Shown one piece after another: positions 41,189 to 50,099 of a DNA stretch of 64,000 bases (position 1 is its first letter; each line of letters begins with the position of its first letter). This DNA is from Enoplosus armatus (Eukaryota > Chordata > Actinopteri > Centrarchiformes > Enoplosidae): contig NC_092183.1 of assembly GCF_043641665.1 (NCBI RefSeq), positions 7,163,501 through 7,227,500 on the forward strand, given 5' to 3'. A model generated the notes under the pieces. That model was given only the letters and a program-made list of their open reading frames with translations, was not told the origin of the DNA and searched no databases. A program made the position numbers and the translations under genes.

Positions 41189-42096
41189 AGCTCCCACAGC
41201 AACATGTCTGTAAGGAGGAGGAGGTTCTCGCTGACCAGCAGCTCTGTATTCAGGAGAGGAACTCCAGTCTGGACCAAGAGGACCCAGAGCCTCCACAGAT
41301 GAAAGAGGAGCAGGAGGAACTCTGCACCAGTCAGGAGGGAGAGCAGCTTGTACTGAAGCAGGAGACTGATACCTTTATGTTGACTCCTACTCGTGAGGAA
41401 AGTGACCACAGTGAAAATCAGACTCTGTACAACATACCAGTTAAAAGCTCTGTGGTGTCAGAACCAAGCAGTGACCACCAGCTCCTCTGTCACGACTCTC
41501 ATGTAGCTGAGAGCCAAGACCATAAAGGAGGCAAGCATGGAGACTCAGGATTGACTAGAAATGCAGGTGCAAAACTAAAGAATCAACAACACAAAAGCAG
41601 AAGTCTCACTAACAATGTATACAACTCTACCATGTCAAAGATTCACCATAAAACTTACACAAGTAAACAAGTTTTCCAATGTGACACTTGTGGGAAAACA
41701 TTCAAGTTTAAGTGCCATTTGAAAATACACTTGAGAACCCACAGAGGTGAGAAGCTGTATTCTTGCGAAACATGTGGGAAAGATTTCAGAATTGCCAGTA
41801 ACTTGATAGTCCACATGAGAAGAGCCCACACAGGTGAGAAGCCGTACCCCTGCAACACCTGTGGGAGAAGGTTCTCCCGGATGTCAAACTTGAAAAGGCA
41901 CATAAGAATCCACACAGGTGAAAAGCCGTTTACTTGCAAAATGTGTGGGAGAGCTTTCACACAGAGTGGTGCTATGACAGTCCACATGAGAAGAGCCCAC
42001 ACAGATCAGATGCCGTACCTTTGCAAGATCTGCGGGAAAAGATACTATGATGCGTCTCAATTGATGAGGCATATAAGATCGCATACAGGCGAGTAG
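41189..42096 (+). CDS. C2H2 zinc-finger exon 2, 5 fingers, own exon 1 missing
   Basis: The exon starts after ccctccag at 41189 and is open to TAG at 42094-42096 (about 302 codons). The acidic region is complete, with a short extra block (NQTLYNIPVKSSVVSEPSSD). Five fingers: FQCDTCGKTF; CETCGKDF (HX4H); CNTCGRRF; CKMCGRAF (HX4H, then TDQMPY); CKICGKRY. It ends RSHTGE. Finger 1 has an atypical linker (HRGEKLYS). No exon 1 lies directly upstream: the 5'-UTR phrase 'ttgcaattacgtcacaatgtct' joins the intron phrase 'gcatgcttttctttacca', which looks like a deletion of exon 1. It may use the intact exon 1 at 39204-39375; 172+908 nt keeps the frame (359 aa). Otherwise it is a pseudogene. Confidence 0.65.
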
Positions 42097-42109
42097 CTTT
42101 GTATTTGCT

Positions 42110-42400
42110 AAATATTTGGGAGACGATTCAGTGGTTTTTGGACAAAACGCACAAGAACTCACAGAAGTGAGGAGCCACATAATTGCAGTACATGTGGGAA
42201 AGTGTTACTAGAATCACATACCATAGCACCATCAGACCACGGCAAATTCCTTGTAATGTGTGTTGCTTGGCAATAAACAGTTTCTGATTCTGTACTTGGA
42301 AAAACCATTGAGCTGAAACTTCTGTGGAGACGTGTTCACCTACTGAATGAAATACACTTGGCAATGCCTACATCTCTAACTGAATGTATACAATTTCCCA
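42110..42400 (+). other. Fossil C-terminal fingers in the 3' UTR, with a LINE 3' end inside
   Basis: In frame after the stop, LCIC (stop) IFGRRFS and then RTRTHRSEEPHNCSTCGK can be read, relics of fingers now beyond the stop. At about 42225-42290 a LINE 3' end ('gcaaattccttgtaatgtgt', 'caataaacagtttctgattc') splits the relic. Paralogues at 36.2 kb read 'aatcacatacttgaaaaaac' without it. Confidence 0.7.
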
Positions 42401-42734
42401 TTAAGAAGACGTCACCATATCTTAGCAGTAGTAGAAGTAGTATGTCGTCCAAAAAATGTAACCTGTTTTTTCCTTCATAGTACTGCATTACTCATATTTC
42501 TGTTAGCAAGTTTTTCTTTAAAACAATCATAATCTCCCAAATCTTTAAATGAACACGGTTACATAATGAGTTCATAGTTCCTACAAATGTTCACCCTGTT
42601 CACCCAATTTTTATACCTCAGTCATGTTGTGAGTTGATTGTGCCAAATAGTCTTTCCTTTTTCTGTAGTAATTTTTATTTTAGATTTTTATGTATTTTGT
42701 GATTGGTTCAACTTGATATACTTTTTGATGTTTG

Positions 42735-43655
42735 TGGTTTTAGAGGTGACACACCTCTTTTTCAAATAAGTCTCTCCTGATTTAACTAAAATTAGGTTTT
42801 TAAAGCTGGAAAAAAAAATGTGGCTGTCAAATTCACTGCGTCAAGTCAAAGTCTATCAAATAAAGTATGTGTGATAACACCACTCAAAGCAACATTATGC
42901 AAAGATTGGTATTTTATGCGAATTGAGTGCAATTCACCCTCATGGACAGCTGTATACGTACATTTGTTGACAAGCTGAAGGATTTGGACTTGGTGGGCTG
43001 ACTTGGCTTATGATCAAAAACTAGCGAGTTGACAACTTTGCTAACACAGACAAACATCAAGCAAGGGCAACAACACAAGACATAGCAAGCCAGCTAATGT
43101 TACTTATTAGTCCAACAGCAAGAAGGCTAGCTCGGCATCTGTCGTTCAGCCTATATTGCAAAGCTCTCACGAACGACTAAAAGCCAGTCCGAGATGAACT
43201 CTTGCCTCTTGCTCTGTCTCTTTGAAAGAGGTGCCATTCTACATATTGCAAGTCAGTGTACCATGAAGCTGTTTTCTTTGAAGGTAATAATCTTCATGTT
43301 CATAATGTTGCTTTAACATCACAGTTTTATTTGAAGTGTCATTACTGAGTGTACAAAACCAATTGGAACTGCTGAGTAATGCATCTCCTATTTTTTCTGC
43401 TTAGGTCATTATTAAATGTATGAAATTCACAGTGTGCTGATAAAGAACACCAAAGAGTCAGCCCTCTTAGATGCTGAGAGGTTAATCAAGGAAACCCTTT
43501 TCAGACCAGTGATATCAAGAAAATGCTACTGAGTCTAATGAAACATTGACAACTTAACATTCATAGACCATAGACTTCAGATCATTTATCACCATTGATA
43601 AACCCAACAAAGAAGATTATAGTGTTTTTAAACAATACATTGCCTTAGAAATCAT
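42735..43655. repeat. Segmental duplication, copy 2
   Basis: Partner of 36365-36905, carrying the 42886-43314 element as an insertion. The match supports duplication of whole gene-plus-flank units. Confidence 0.75.
42886..43314. mobile_element. Non-autonomous TIR element (429 bp)
   Basis: The ends AAAGCAACATTATG (42886-42899) and CATAATGTTGCTTT (43301-43314) are a perfect 14-bp inverted repeat. There is no coding frame. The paralogous locus at about 36500-36520 (acaccatttaatatcac) is uninterrupted. No clean target-site duplication is visible, so the superfamily is open. Confidence 0.8.
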
Positions 43656-43663
43656 TACAATGT

Positions 43664-43927
43664 CTAGTAGCATGTGTAATGTGTATTTACTTTAAATATG
43701 CATAGTAGTGTGGTGTGAATTTCTCGGACGGGCAGAACTCTGCACAACACTGGAAGCAGTACATTTTTGACAGTTTCCAAGAATGTGAGCAGCTTTCTGA
43801 GATTTTGCTTCACCCACTCAGTCACAAAAAAATCACTTAATTCTTCATGAATAAATGCTTTTTGTTTTTCAAAAGGAACCTTCTGGAACATTCTCCAAAG
43901 CTTCTGGCATGGAGGCACCGTGGCCAC
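43664..43927 (-). other. Unidentified 87-codon frame
   Basis: An ATG-started minus-strand frame (MATVPPCQKLWRMFQKVPFE and onward) has a composition like real protein and mixed hydrophobic and charged residues. I do not recognise it, and there is no clear promoter or splice context. It may be a relic of a mobile element or chance. Confidence 0.2.
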
Positions 43928-43969
43928 AAATGCACCGGTTTATACAGACTCAGTTTTACTGCGATGCAG

Positions 43970-44560
43970 GTAACGTTTGTAGTAGTTAATAATTAATTTC
44001 AATAATATACAACAACACATAACATTTTACACAATAGAGTGCTGCAGGAATGAGTCCTAAAACCCAGAAATTAGTTAACATTTTTACACTTTCGGTTCCT
44101 TCGTCTCGAAGTTAATGGGTTTTTTGAATGGGTTTTTGATTAGATGCTTGACAGATGCAAAAACAGTCATTCATGAGTCGGTTTGCTAGTTGTGAATGGG
44201 GTCTGGGTCCGTCCCAGTTAAAAATTAACAAAACGCCTATAGCTAATGCTGTAGTAAGTGGACAGGTTAGGCTATAATATTTTCAATGGCTTTATTGGCA
44301 TGAAAGTTTCAAAAATAATGTTGCAGAAGCATCAAAACACAATTTCGACAGTACACAATAACAGTAACATGAACATTAACACAACATTAAGTGTATTGAT
44401 ATGTATAATATATATCACTACCATTCCAACACATCGGCAGTGTGCTGCGCCGGCTCTGAAGGTTGTCTGACTATGAACCACACCGCTGTTCTCTGTTGAC
44501 TACAAAACAGGAAGTAAAACACTATCCGGAATGGGGCTTTAAGTCCTTGTTGAACTTTAA
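43970..44560. other. Repeat-like intergenic stretch
   Basis: Wording such as 'ctgcaggaatgagtcctaaa' and 'tttcggttccttcgtctcga' is familiar from teleost interspersed repeats, but I cannot name the family. No gene is seen. Confidence 0.35.
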
Positions 44561-45082
44561 ACTAAAATGACTCAGAGATGCTTCATAAACAGACATTTGG
44601 CAAAACCAACAATCAAGATCACACCTTTACTTTAACAGCCACTACTGTGCACTCACTCAGCATTTTTCTTCCATTTGGGAGATTACAATTGTTTCATAGA
44701 AATATGTTACTAACAGAAACATAACTAATACAATCATATGAACGGAAGCTTTTCACTAAGAAATAGACATCTCATTTTATGGAAACATAACTTGAAACTA
44801 TGGAAACTTGTACATTCAGTTACAAGTGATGTAGCGATTGCAAAAGTGTATTTCACTTGCAAAAGTGTATTTCATTCAGTTGGTGAACGCGTCTCCACAG
44901 TAATTTTAGCTTCATCGTTTCTCCTGTGTATATTGATCCTCAGGTGTTTTTTCCAAGTATGTGATTTGAGTAAAACTACAAGTGTTGCAATTATGTGGCT
45001 CCTCAGATCTGGGAGTTCTTGTGCATTTTGACCACAAACCACTAGAATTGAATTGTCTCCTACATAGTTTGCAAATCCAAGA

Positions 45083-46388
45083 CTACTTGCGTGTATGCGA
45101 TCTTATATGCCTTGACAAATCACACCATCTGCAGAATCTTCTTCCACAAGTCTTGCAAATGTACAGCTTCTCACCAGTGTGGGCTCTTCTCATGTGGACC
45201 ATCAAGTGACAATCAAGTCTGAAAGCTCTCCCACATGTTTTGCAAGTATATGGCTTCTCACCTGTGTGGATTTTCACATGGATTTTCAATGATGAAATGT
45301 CACAGAATCTTTCCCCGCAGGTCTTGCAAAGGTATGGCTTCTCACCTGTGTGGGCTCTTCTCATGTGGACTTTCAAGTGATCACTTACCTTGAAATCTTT
45401 CCCACGTGTTTCGCAAGAATATGGCTTCTCACCCGTGTGGGTTCTCAGGTGTCTCTTCAATGTTGACTTACACTTACAATCTTTTCCACAAGTGTCACAT
45501 TTGAAAGACTCTTTACCTGTGTGAGGATTACGGTGAATCTTTGACATGGTATGGTTGTATACGTTGTTAGTGTAATCTTGGTTCTCTGCTAAATGAGAGT
45601 TGTGAGAGAAGAGCTGCATGTCACATTTTGGTTCTGGCTCACTGGTGTCACTTTCCTCATGAGTAGGAGTCAACATGAAGGTATCAGTCTCTTGCTTCAG
45701 TACAAGCTGCTCTCCCTCCTGACTGGTGCAGAGTTCCTCCTGCTCCTCTTTCATCTGTGGAGGCTCTGGGTCCTCTTGGTCCAGACTGGAGTTCCTCTCC
45801 TGAATATAGAGCTGCTGGTCAGCGAGAACCTCCTCCTCCTTACAGACATGTTGCTGTGGGAGCTCTGGAGGGACAGAGAACAAAAGGAACAGGATACCAA
45901 GTTACTGTGATGGTAAAGAAAAGCATGCAGACATTGTGACGTAATTGCAAATGAAATATGCAACAAAGATTTTTCAAAGATTTGGGAGATTATAATTGTT
46001 TCAAAGAAAAACTTGCTAACAGCAGAAATATGAGTAATGTGAAGGAAAAGGCGTGTTAGATTAATAAAACAAAAGGAATAGGATCGTACTGTGATGGTAT
46101 AGCAAAACATGCAGACATGCGAGCAAATTAGTAGTAGTATACATTTAAACAATTTGGATGATATATACATCGAATTTCTCGTTTTTGCGTTATTAAAATA
46201 AGTATGTTTTACACACCTATCCTGTGTAACTTGATTTTCGGTTTCAAAAAGATATCCAGCAGTCTGCGCTGACGACGGATCTCTTCTTCGTACTCGACGA
46301 TAGTTTTCTTAAAAACTCCGTATATTTCTTCAGCAGCAGCAGTTAGTCGCTCGTTGACAAACTCTCTCAAACACTCAACTGAAGACAT
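45083..46388 (-). CDS. C2H2 zinc-finger protein, 5 fingers, two exons (minus)
   Basis: Exon 1 is 46388-46217 (donor ATAG|GTGTGT) and exon 2 is 45864-45083. Joined, 954 nt (317 aa). The N-terminal module is near canonical (EEIYGVFKKTIVEY, FLKPKIKLHRI). The acidic region is complete. The linker is shortened: SHLAENQDY joins directly to TNNVYNHTM. There are five finger units: FKCDTCGKDC (Cys for the core Phe); CETRGKDF, in which Arg replaces the second zinc-binding Cys; CKTCGERF; CKTCGRAF (HX4H); CKTCGRRF with RWCDLSRH. Finger 2 is probably unable to bind zinc. It ends RSHTRK then TAG, with fossil fingers beyond. The 352-bp intron contains a segment nearly identical to the flank upstream of 41189, pointing to recent duplication or conversion. 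Confidence 0.82.
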
Positions 46389-46487
46389 TGTTGCGTAATT
46401 ATAAATGAACTATTTATCTGCATATGACTACAGCTCTCCCAGCAAATTCAACACATCCAGCCAACGCGACCACCACTTGTGTTGTTT

Positions 46488-46497
46488 ACTTCCGCTG
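46488..46497 (-). promoter_or_regulatory. ETS-type element upstream of exon 1 (minus)
   Basis: CAGCGGAAGT on the minus strand, exactly 100 bp upstream of the ATG at 46388. The second arm of the pair is degenerate here. The surrounding wording (cagtgtgacatccagcgg) matches the other promoters. Confidence 0.55.
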
Positions 46498-46559
46498 GAT
46501 GTCACACTGTTATGGTCCGAATGTGGAACTGCGGGAGCCTTTTGTTCCGCTTTCAACTT

Positions 46560-47600
46560 ACGGCATTTTATTCAAAACGTATGTGTTGAAAATCAGTAGT
46601 AAGTATGCACATCTACCAAGCTAAAAGTACGTAAGTACTGTCATCAAAATATGTGGTAAAATCAACTATATTTATTTCGAGATGATATTTATTTTTCGCC
46701 AGCTGTTTTCATCATATAAAAGGAGGTACAGTACATTTAGATGACCTTAGCAGTCATCCGTATCTCACACATCCGACGACCACCAACAGGTTTTTGATCC
46801 ACATATGTAAACTTCAGGGTTACGAACGAATTCTAAAATTGAGCCTTTCTGTCATCAGTGCTTCAGCATTGTGCTGTGAAGATGTGCCAAACATATCAGC
46901 AGAAGGCACACATCTACGCACATTGTTTTGCCTCCTCCCTGGTGGCGTGATTATACTTGACTCTATGTGAAGTGGGACATACTGTATAAAGCTGAGCGAA
47001 TGCAATGTTAGTTTAAGTTTCTGGTATTCACTGTGTTCATGTATACATGCTGTACCAAGACCTTCCCTGACGTCAAATTTGTGTTGTAATAAACGTAAAT
47101 ATTCAAGTAAGGACAACTGAGGCCAATAAAGTTTATTCTTCTACTTATTAAAGTGAAGACTGGCCAGAAATGCTGTTTCTGGAAAAGTTTTTTTCCACAT
47201 CAACACGTAATTATAGACAGGTTGTTAAAGACTCACTGAAGTGGAAGAGCACCTCACTAGGAAATAGGAACTGTGTTTTTTCCCTACCAACGGTCAGGTG
47301 TGTATTTTTTTCAATCTCTCGGTGGCTGCTCCTCATGGACTGAAGGAAGAAGTGAAGTATTGCAAGTTCGCCCAATAGTTCGCTGACACCACAATAGTGA
47401 GTCACAGTTACCCACGGCACCCCTTGGTGAACTATCAAACAACAATTAACAACAGTGCCTAACAACAACAACAAAAACCACACACTTCTAAATGGAGTTT
47501 CAACAACAATCAACACTAAGTGTTTGTTAGGTGTTTGCTCATCACATATAAACAAAGCATTATGATTAACAACTATTTTGTTCATCTCTCACAGCGACAC
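46560..47600. other. Intergenic, no gene recognised
   Basis: Minus-strand frames at 46820-47116 and 47211-47585 lack recognisable domains. Confidence 0.4.
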
Positions 47601-47619
47601 AAGCTTTCTCTGAAGACAT

Positions 47620-47815
47620 CTACTGCAGACAATAAGTCGTACCTTTGTGGCACTTGGCTGGATACCAGGCAAAGTTTGCAAAACAGCGCAGGCTTAAAAA
47701 TGCACATTCACGCAGGTTTGCCCTTACCTCCTATTTGATAAAGCATCTCCGAGTGCATACAGTGGAGACACCTTATGAATGTCCTTACTGCAGGAGAAAC
47801 TTTCGTAACAGATGA
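47620..47815 (+). pseudogene. Zinc-finger fragment of a more distant subfamily
   Basis: Readable pieces are SYLCGTW, LKMHIH, LIKHLRVHTVETPYECPYC and RRNFRNR followed by TGA, spread over shifted frames. The finger linker (TVETPYECPYC) is unlike the TGEKPYSCKTC type of the main cluster. No exon 1 is nearby. Confidence 0.6.
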
Positions 47816-48000
47816 AATTCGACACTACGCACAGTGTTTTGCAGTTTTTAAGAGTCTATTTTACTTCTTTAAGTTAAACATTCTTGAGCTTTGTTGTTGT
47901 TGTTTGTAGCCGGTAATCTACTTTTTCCGTGAATATTTGTTTAATTCTCACGTAGCTTTCGTATTTTCTTTGCTTTTCCGGAGTAACATCATATTGACTC

Positions 48001-48010
48001 CAGCGGAAGT
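48001..48010 (+). promoter_or_regulatory. ETS-type element upstream of a decayed exon 1
   Basis: CAGCGGAAGT, about 125 bp before the ATG at 48134. It is retained although the gene downstream is broken. Confidence 0.5.
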
Positions 48011-48133
48011 AAGCCACAATTTCAGCAGAGTGGACTCGAGCTGTCTTAAACTGGCCCCGTTAGCGTATTTAGCTAATAGAAATCAAATGGTTTAGCCCTG
48101 CAAATTATTTTAGGTCAAACGACTTCGCTCAAA

Positions 48134-48965
48134 ATGTCTTCCGTGCAGTGTTTCAGAGAGTTTGTCACCAAGCGACTTACTGCTGCTACTGAAGAAAAAA
48201 CTATCGTAGTATACGAGGAAGAAATCAATTGTCAGCGCAAATTGCTGGATATCGTTTTGAAGCCAGAGTTAAAACTACACAGGGCAGATGTGTAATATTA
48301 GGCTACACTCTCCTTTCGCAAACTTCTTATTCAGTTGATCCTGGTGATACTTGAAATTGTTACTTTCTGTATGTATTTTTTTCAAGTATTTTTACTGTAC
48401 TCATTTTGACTGTTGTGTTCTGTTCTATTATGTGTTTCTGTGACAATGATGTAAAGTAACTATAAGTACATTTGCAAGTGCTGTACTTAAACATACTTTT
48501 TAGGTTGTACTTAACTTGAGTATTTACATTTTATGCAACTTTATCCTTCTACGCCACCACATTTCAGAGGGAAATACTGTACTTTTACTTCACTGCACTA
48601 CATTTATATAGGCTAACAGCCACAGTTACTTGTTATTTTGCAGATTCACATTTTTCATGCAAAACATATGATAAACAGATTAAATATGATGCAAATTATA
48701 GATTACACTGTAGTTTTTAAAGTTCCACCTCAAATGGCTACAGCATTAATATGTTGCTTACACATTAATGCATCAACACTGCAACGACTTTCCATTGCAA
48801 CCAATAATATATATATGTAATAATTTAACTGCGTTGAAAATACACACCAGAGTCCATACAGGGGAAAAGCCGTATAAATGCAAAATTTGTGGGAGGAATT
48901 TTGCTCAGAACACAGGACTGAGTCTCCACTGGAGGATCCATGCACGGGAGAAACAACAGAGCTAA
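48134..48965 (+). pseudogene. Decayed zinc-finger gene: exon 1 and one finger
   Basis: Exon 1 (48134 to about 48287) reads MSSVQCFREFVTKRLTAATE and continues, but six codons (the IFGVFK segment) are deleted in frame and the donor GT is mutated to AT (GCAG|ATGTGT). No acidic region is found. About 540 bp downstream, after a common repeat, a single finger survives ([20 protein letters not shown], then HWRIHAREK) and ends in TAA at 48963-48965. The sequence type is closer to the 8-finger gene at 50.1 kb than to the main group. Confidence 0.78.
48450..48700 (+). repeat. Common teleost interspersed repeat in pseudogene intron
   Basis: Wording such as 'gtacttaacttgagtattta', 'cacatttcagagggaaatac' and 'tgtacttttacttcactgca' is shared with 50700-50870. 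The family is not assigned. Confidence 0.6.
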
Positions 48966-48969
48966 ATTT

Positions 48970-49740
48970 CTTTTGAGAAATGTTAAAAGAGTTCAGAACT
49001 TGCACAAAGTAAGAGTAGACTGTTGGGATTCAACTTGAACTTGTACCATAGTGGAAACTTTTAGATCCAACCTTGTAAGATTCAAGATTTGTAGGTAAAA
49101 CTGACTTGGGGGCTTATTTAGACATATATATGAAATATATAATAGTTAATATGTAGTTGATGGATGTTAAAAAGTCAATTTTCAATGTCTTGTTATGGAG
49201 TATACAGGGAATTATCATTCTCATGTGTACAGGACATAGTAACTGACATAAATGAAACTTTGTTCAGTATTTCAATTTAATTTGTGTAAGTTCAAGCTCA
49301 TAATAAGAAATGGCAGACTCATTTGCAAAAGAAGCTATGAACCTGGAATATATTATATGGGAATGGGAATAATGAGGAAGAACATCACTAAAGACTGGCA
49401 ATGAAATTGGGAAAAGGCAAAAACAGGGTGACATTTTATGTCAGTAGAAAGACCAAAGAGAAAAAACATAAGACTGAGGTTGGGACACACCAGACCAAAT
49501 TCTAGAAAATGGAAGATATAGAGAAAACTGATCATAAGCTTTTCAATGCTGATATCAAAATTATTTATTTGCTTTATTTTATACAAAATACATGTGACCA
49601 ATGTGGAGTTTTACACATTATGCACTATTTGTAAACTGTACTCAACTATGCTCAATAATGTTAAGGCATAAAATAGAGGGAAGTTCACATCTGATTGCTC
49701 ACAAGTGTTTGATTTTGTGACGACATCTTCAAGCATTTAT
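48970..49740. other. Intergenic A+T-rich stretch
   Basis: No gene recognised. Confidence 0.4.
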
Positions 49741-49744
49741 TGTT

Positions 49745-49930
49745 AGTATGTGGTTAAAAACTACGGTGTGAAACAAGATGTTTTGTTGCCCACTTTATTT
49801 GTCATTTATATATATGACCTGGCAAGGACAATTAATTCATTAAACTGTAATTTTAAGTGTGGGGAAATTATTGCTGTAATTATTACAGTTACACATGAAA
49901 ATACTCTAGATAACAGTGTTTTTGCATGTA
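49745..49930 (+). mobile_element. Non-LTR reverse-transcriptase relic
   Basis: The frame reads YGVKQDVLLPTLFVIYIYDL, then ARTINSLNCNFKCGE. This matches the 'G-x-x-Q-G-x-x-L-S-P-x-L-F-x-x-Y-I-x-D-L' region of LINE reverse transcriptases, with the G and S of that motif altered. It is a short decayed fragment. Confidence 0.65.
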
Positions 49931-50006
49931 GTATACTATTGAGACTGCGCACTCCGAGACAGTAGGTGGCAGTATGAGCTGTAGCGGATGTCGTCTAACA
50001 TCTCAT

Positions 50007-50014
50007 GCGGAAGT
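50007..50014 (+). promoter_or_regulatory. ETS-type GCGGAAGT near exon 1
   Basis: GCGGAAGT followed by aaactg, as in the other promoters, 86-93 bp before the ATG at 50100. The inverted partner is not recognisable. Confidence 0.45.
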
Positions 50015-50099
50015 AAACTGAAAAATGAGGACGCAAGTCCAGTAACCACAAGGAGTTTGGCGAAGTTTTTGCAAGAAACAACTTCATTTTAATTCGACA

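Noticed and set aside
41189..42096. Single-exon gene starting from the TTG at 41170
   Set aside because: That start lies in the intron polypyrimidine tract (ttctctgtccctccag); the exon clearly begins at 41189.
49955..49985. LINE end upstream of the 8-finger gene ('gacagtaggtggcagtatga')
   Set aside because: Only a short similarity to the start of the LINE 3' end; no GAAGAA tail follows, so I do not count it as a fifth insertion.
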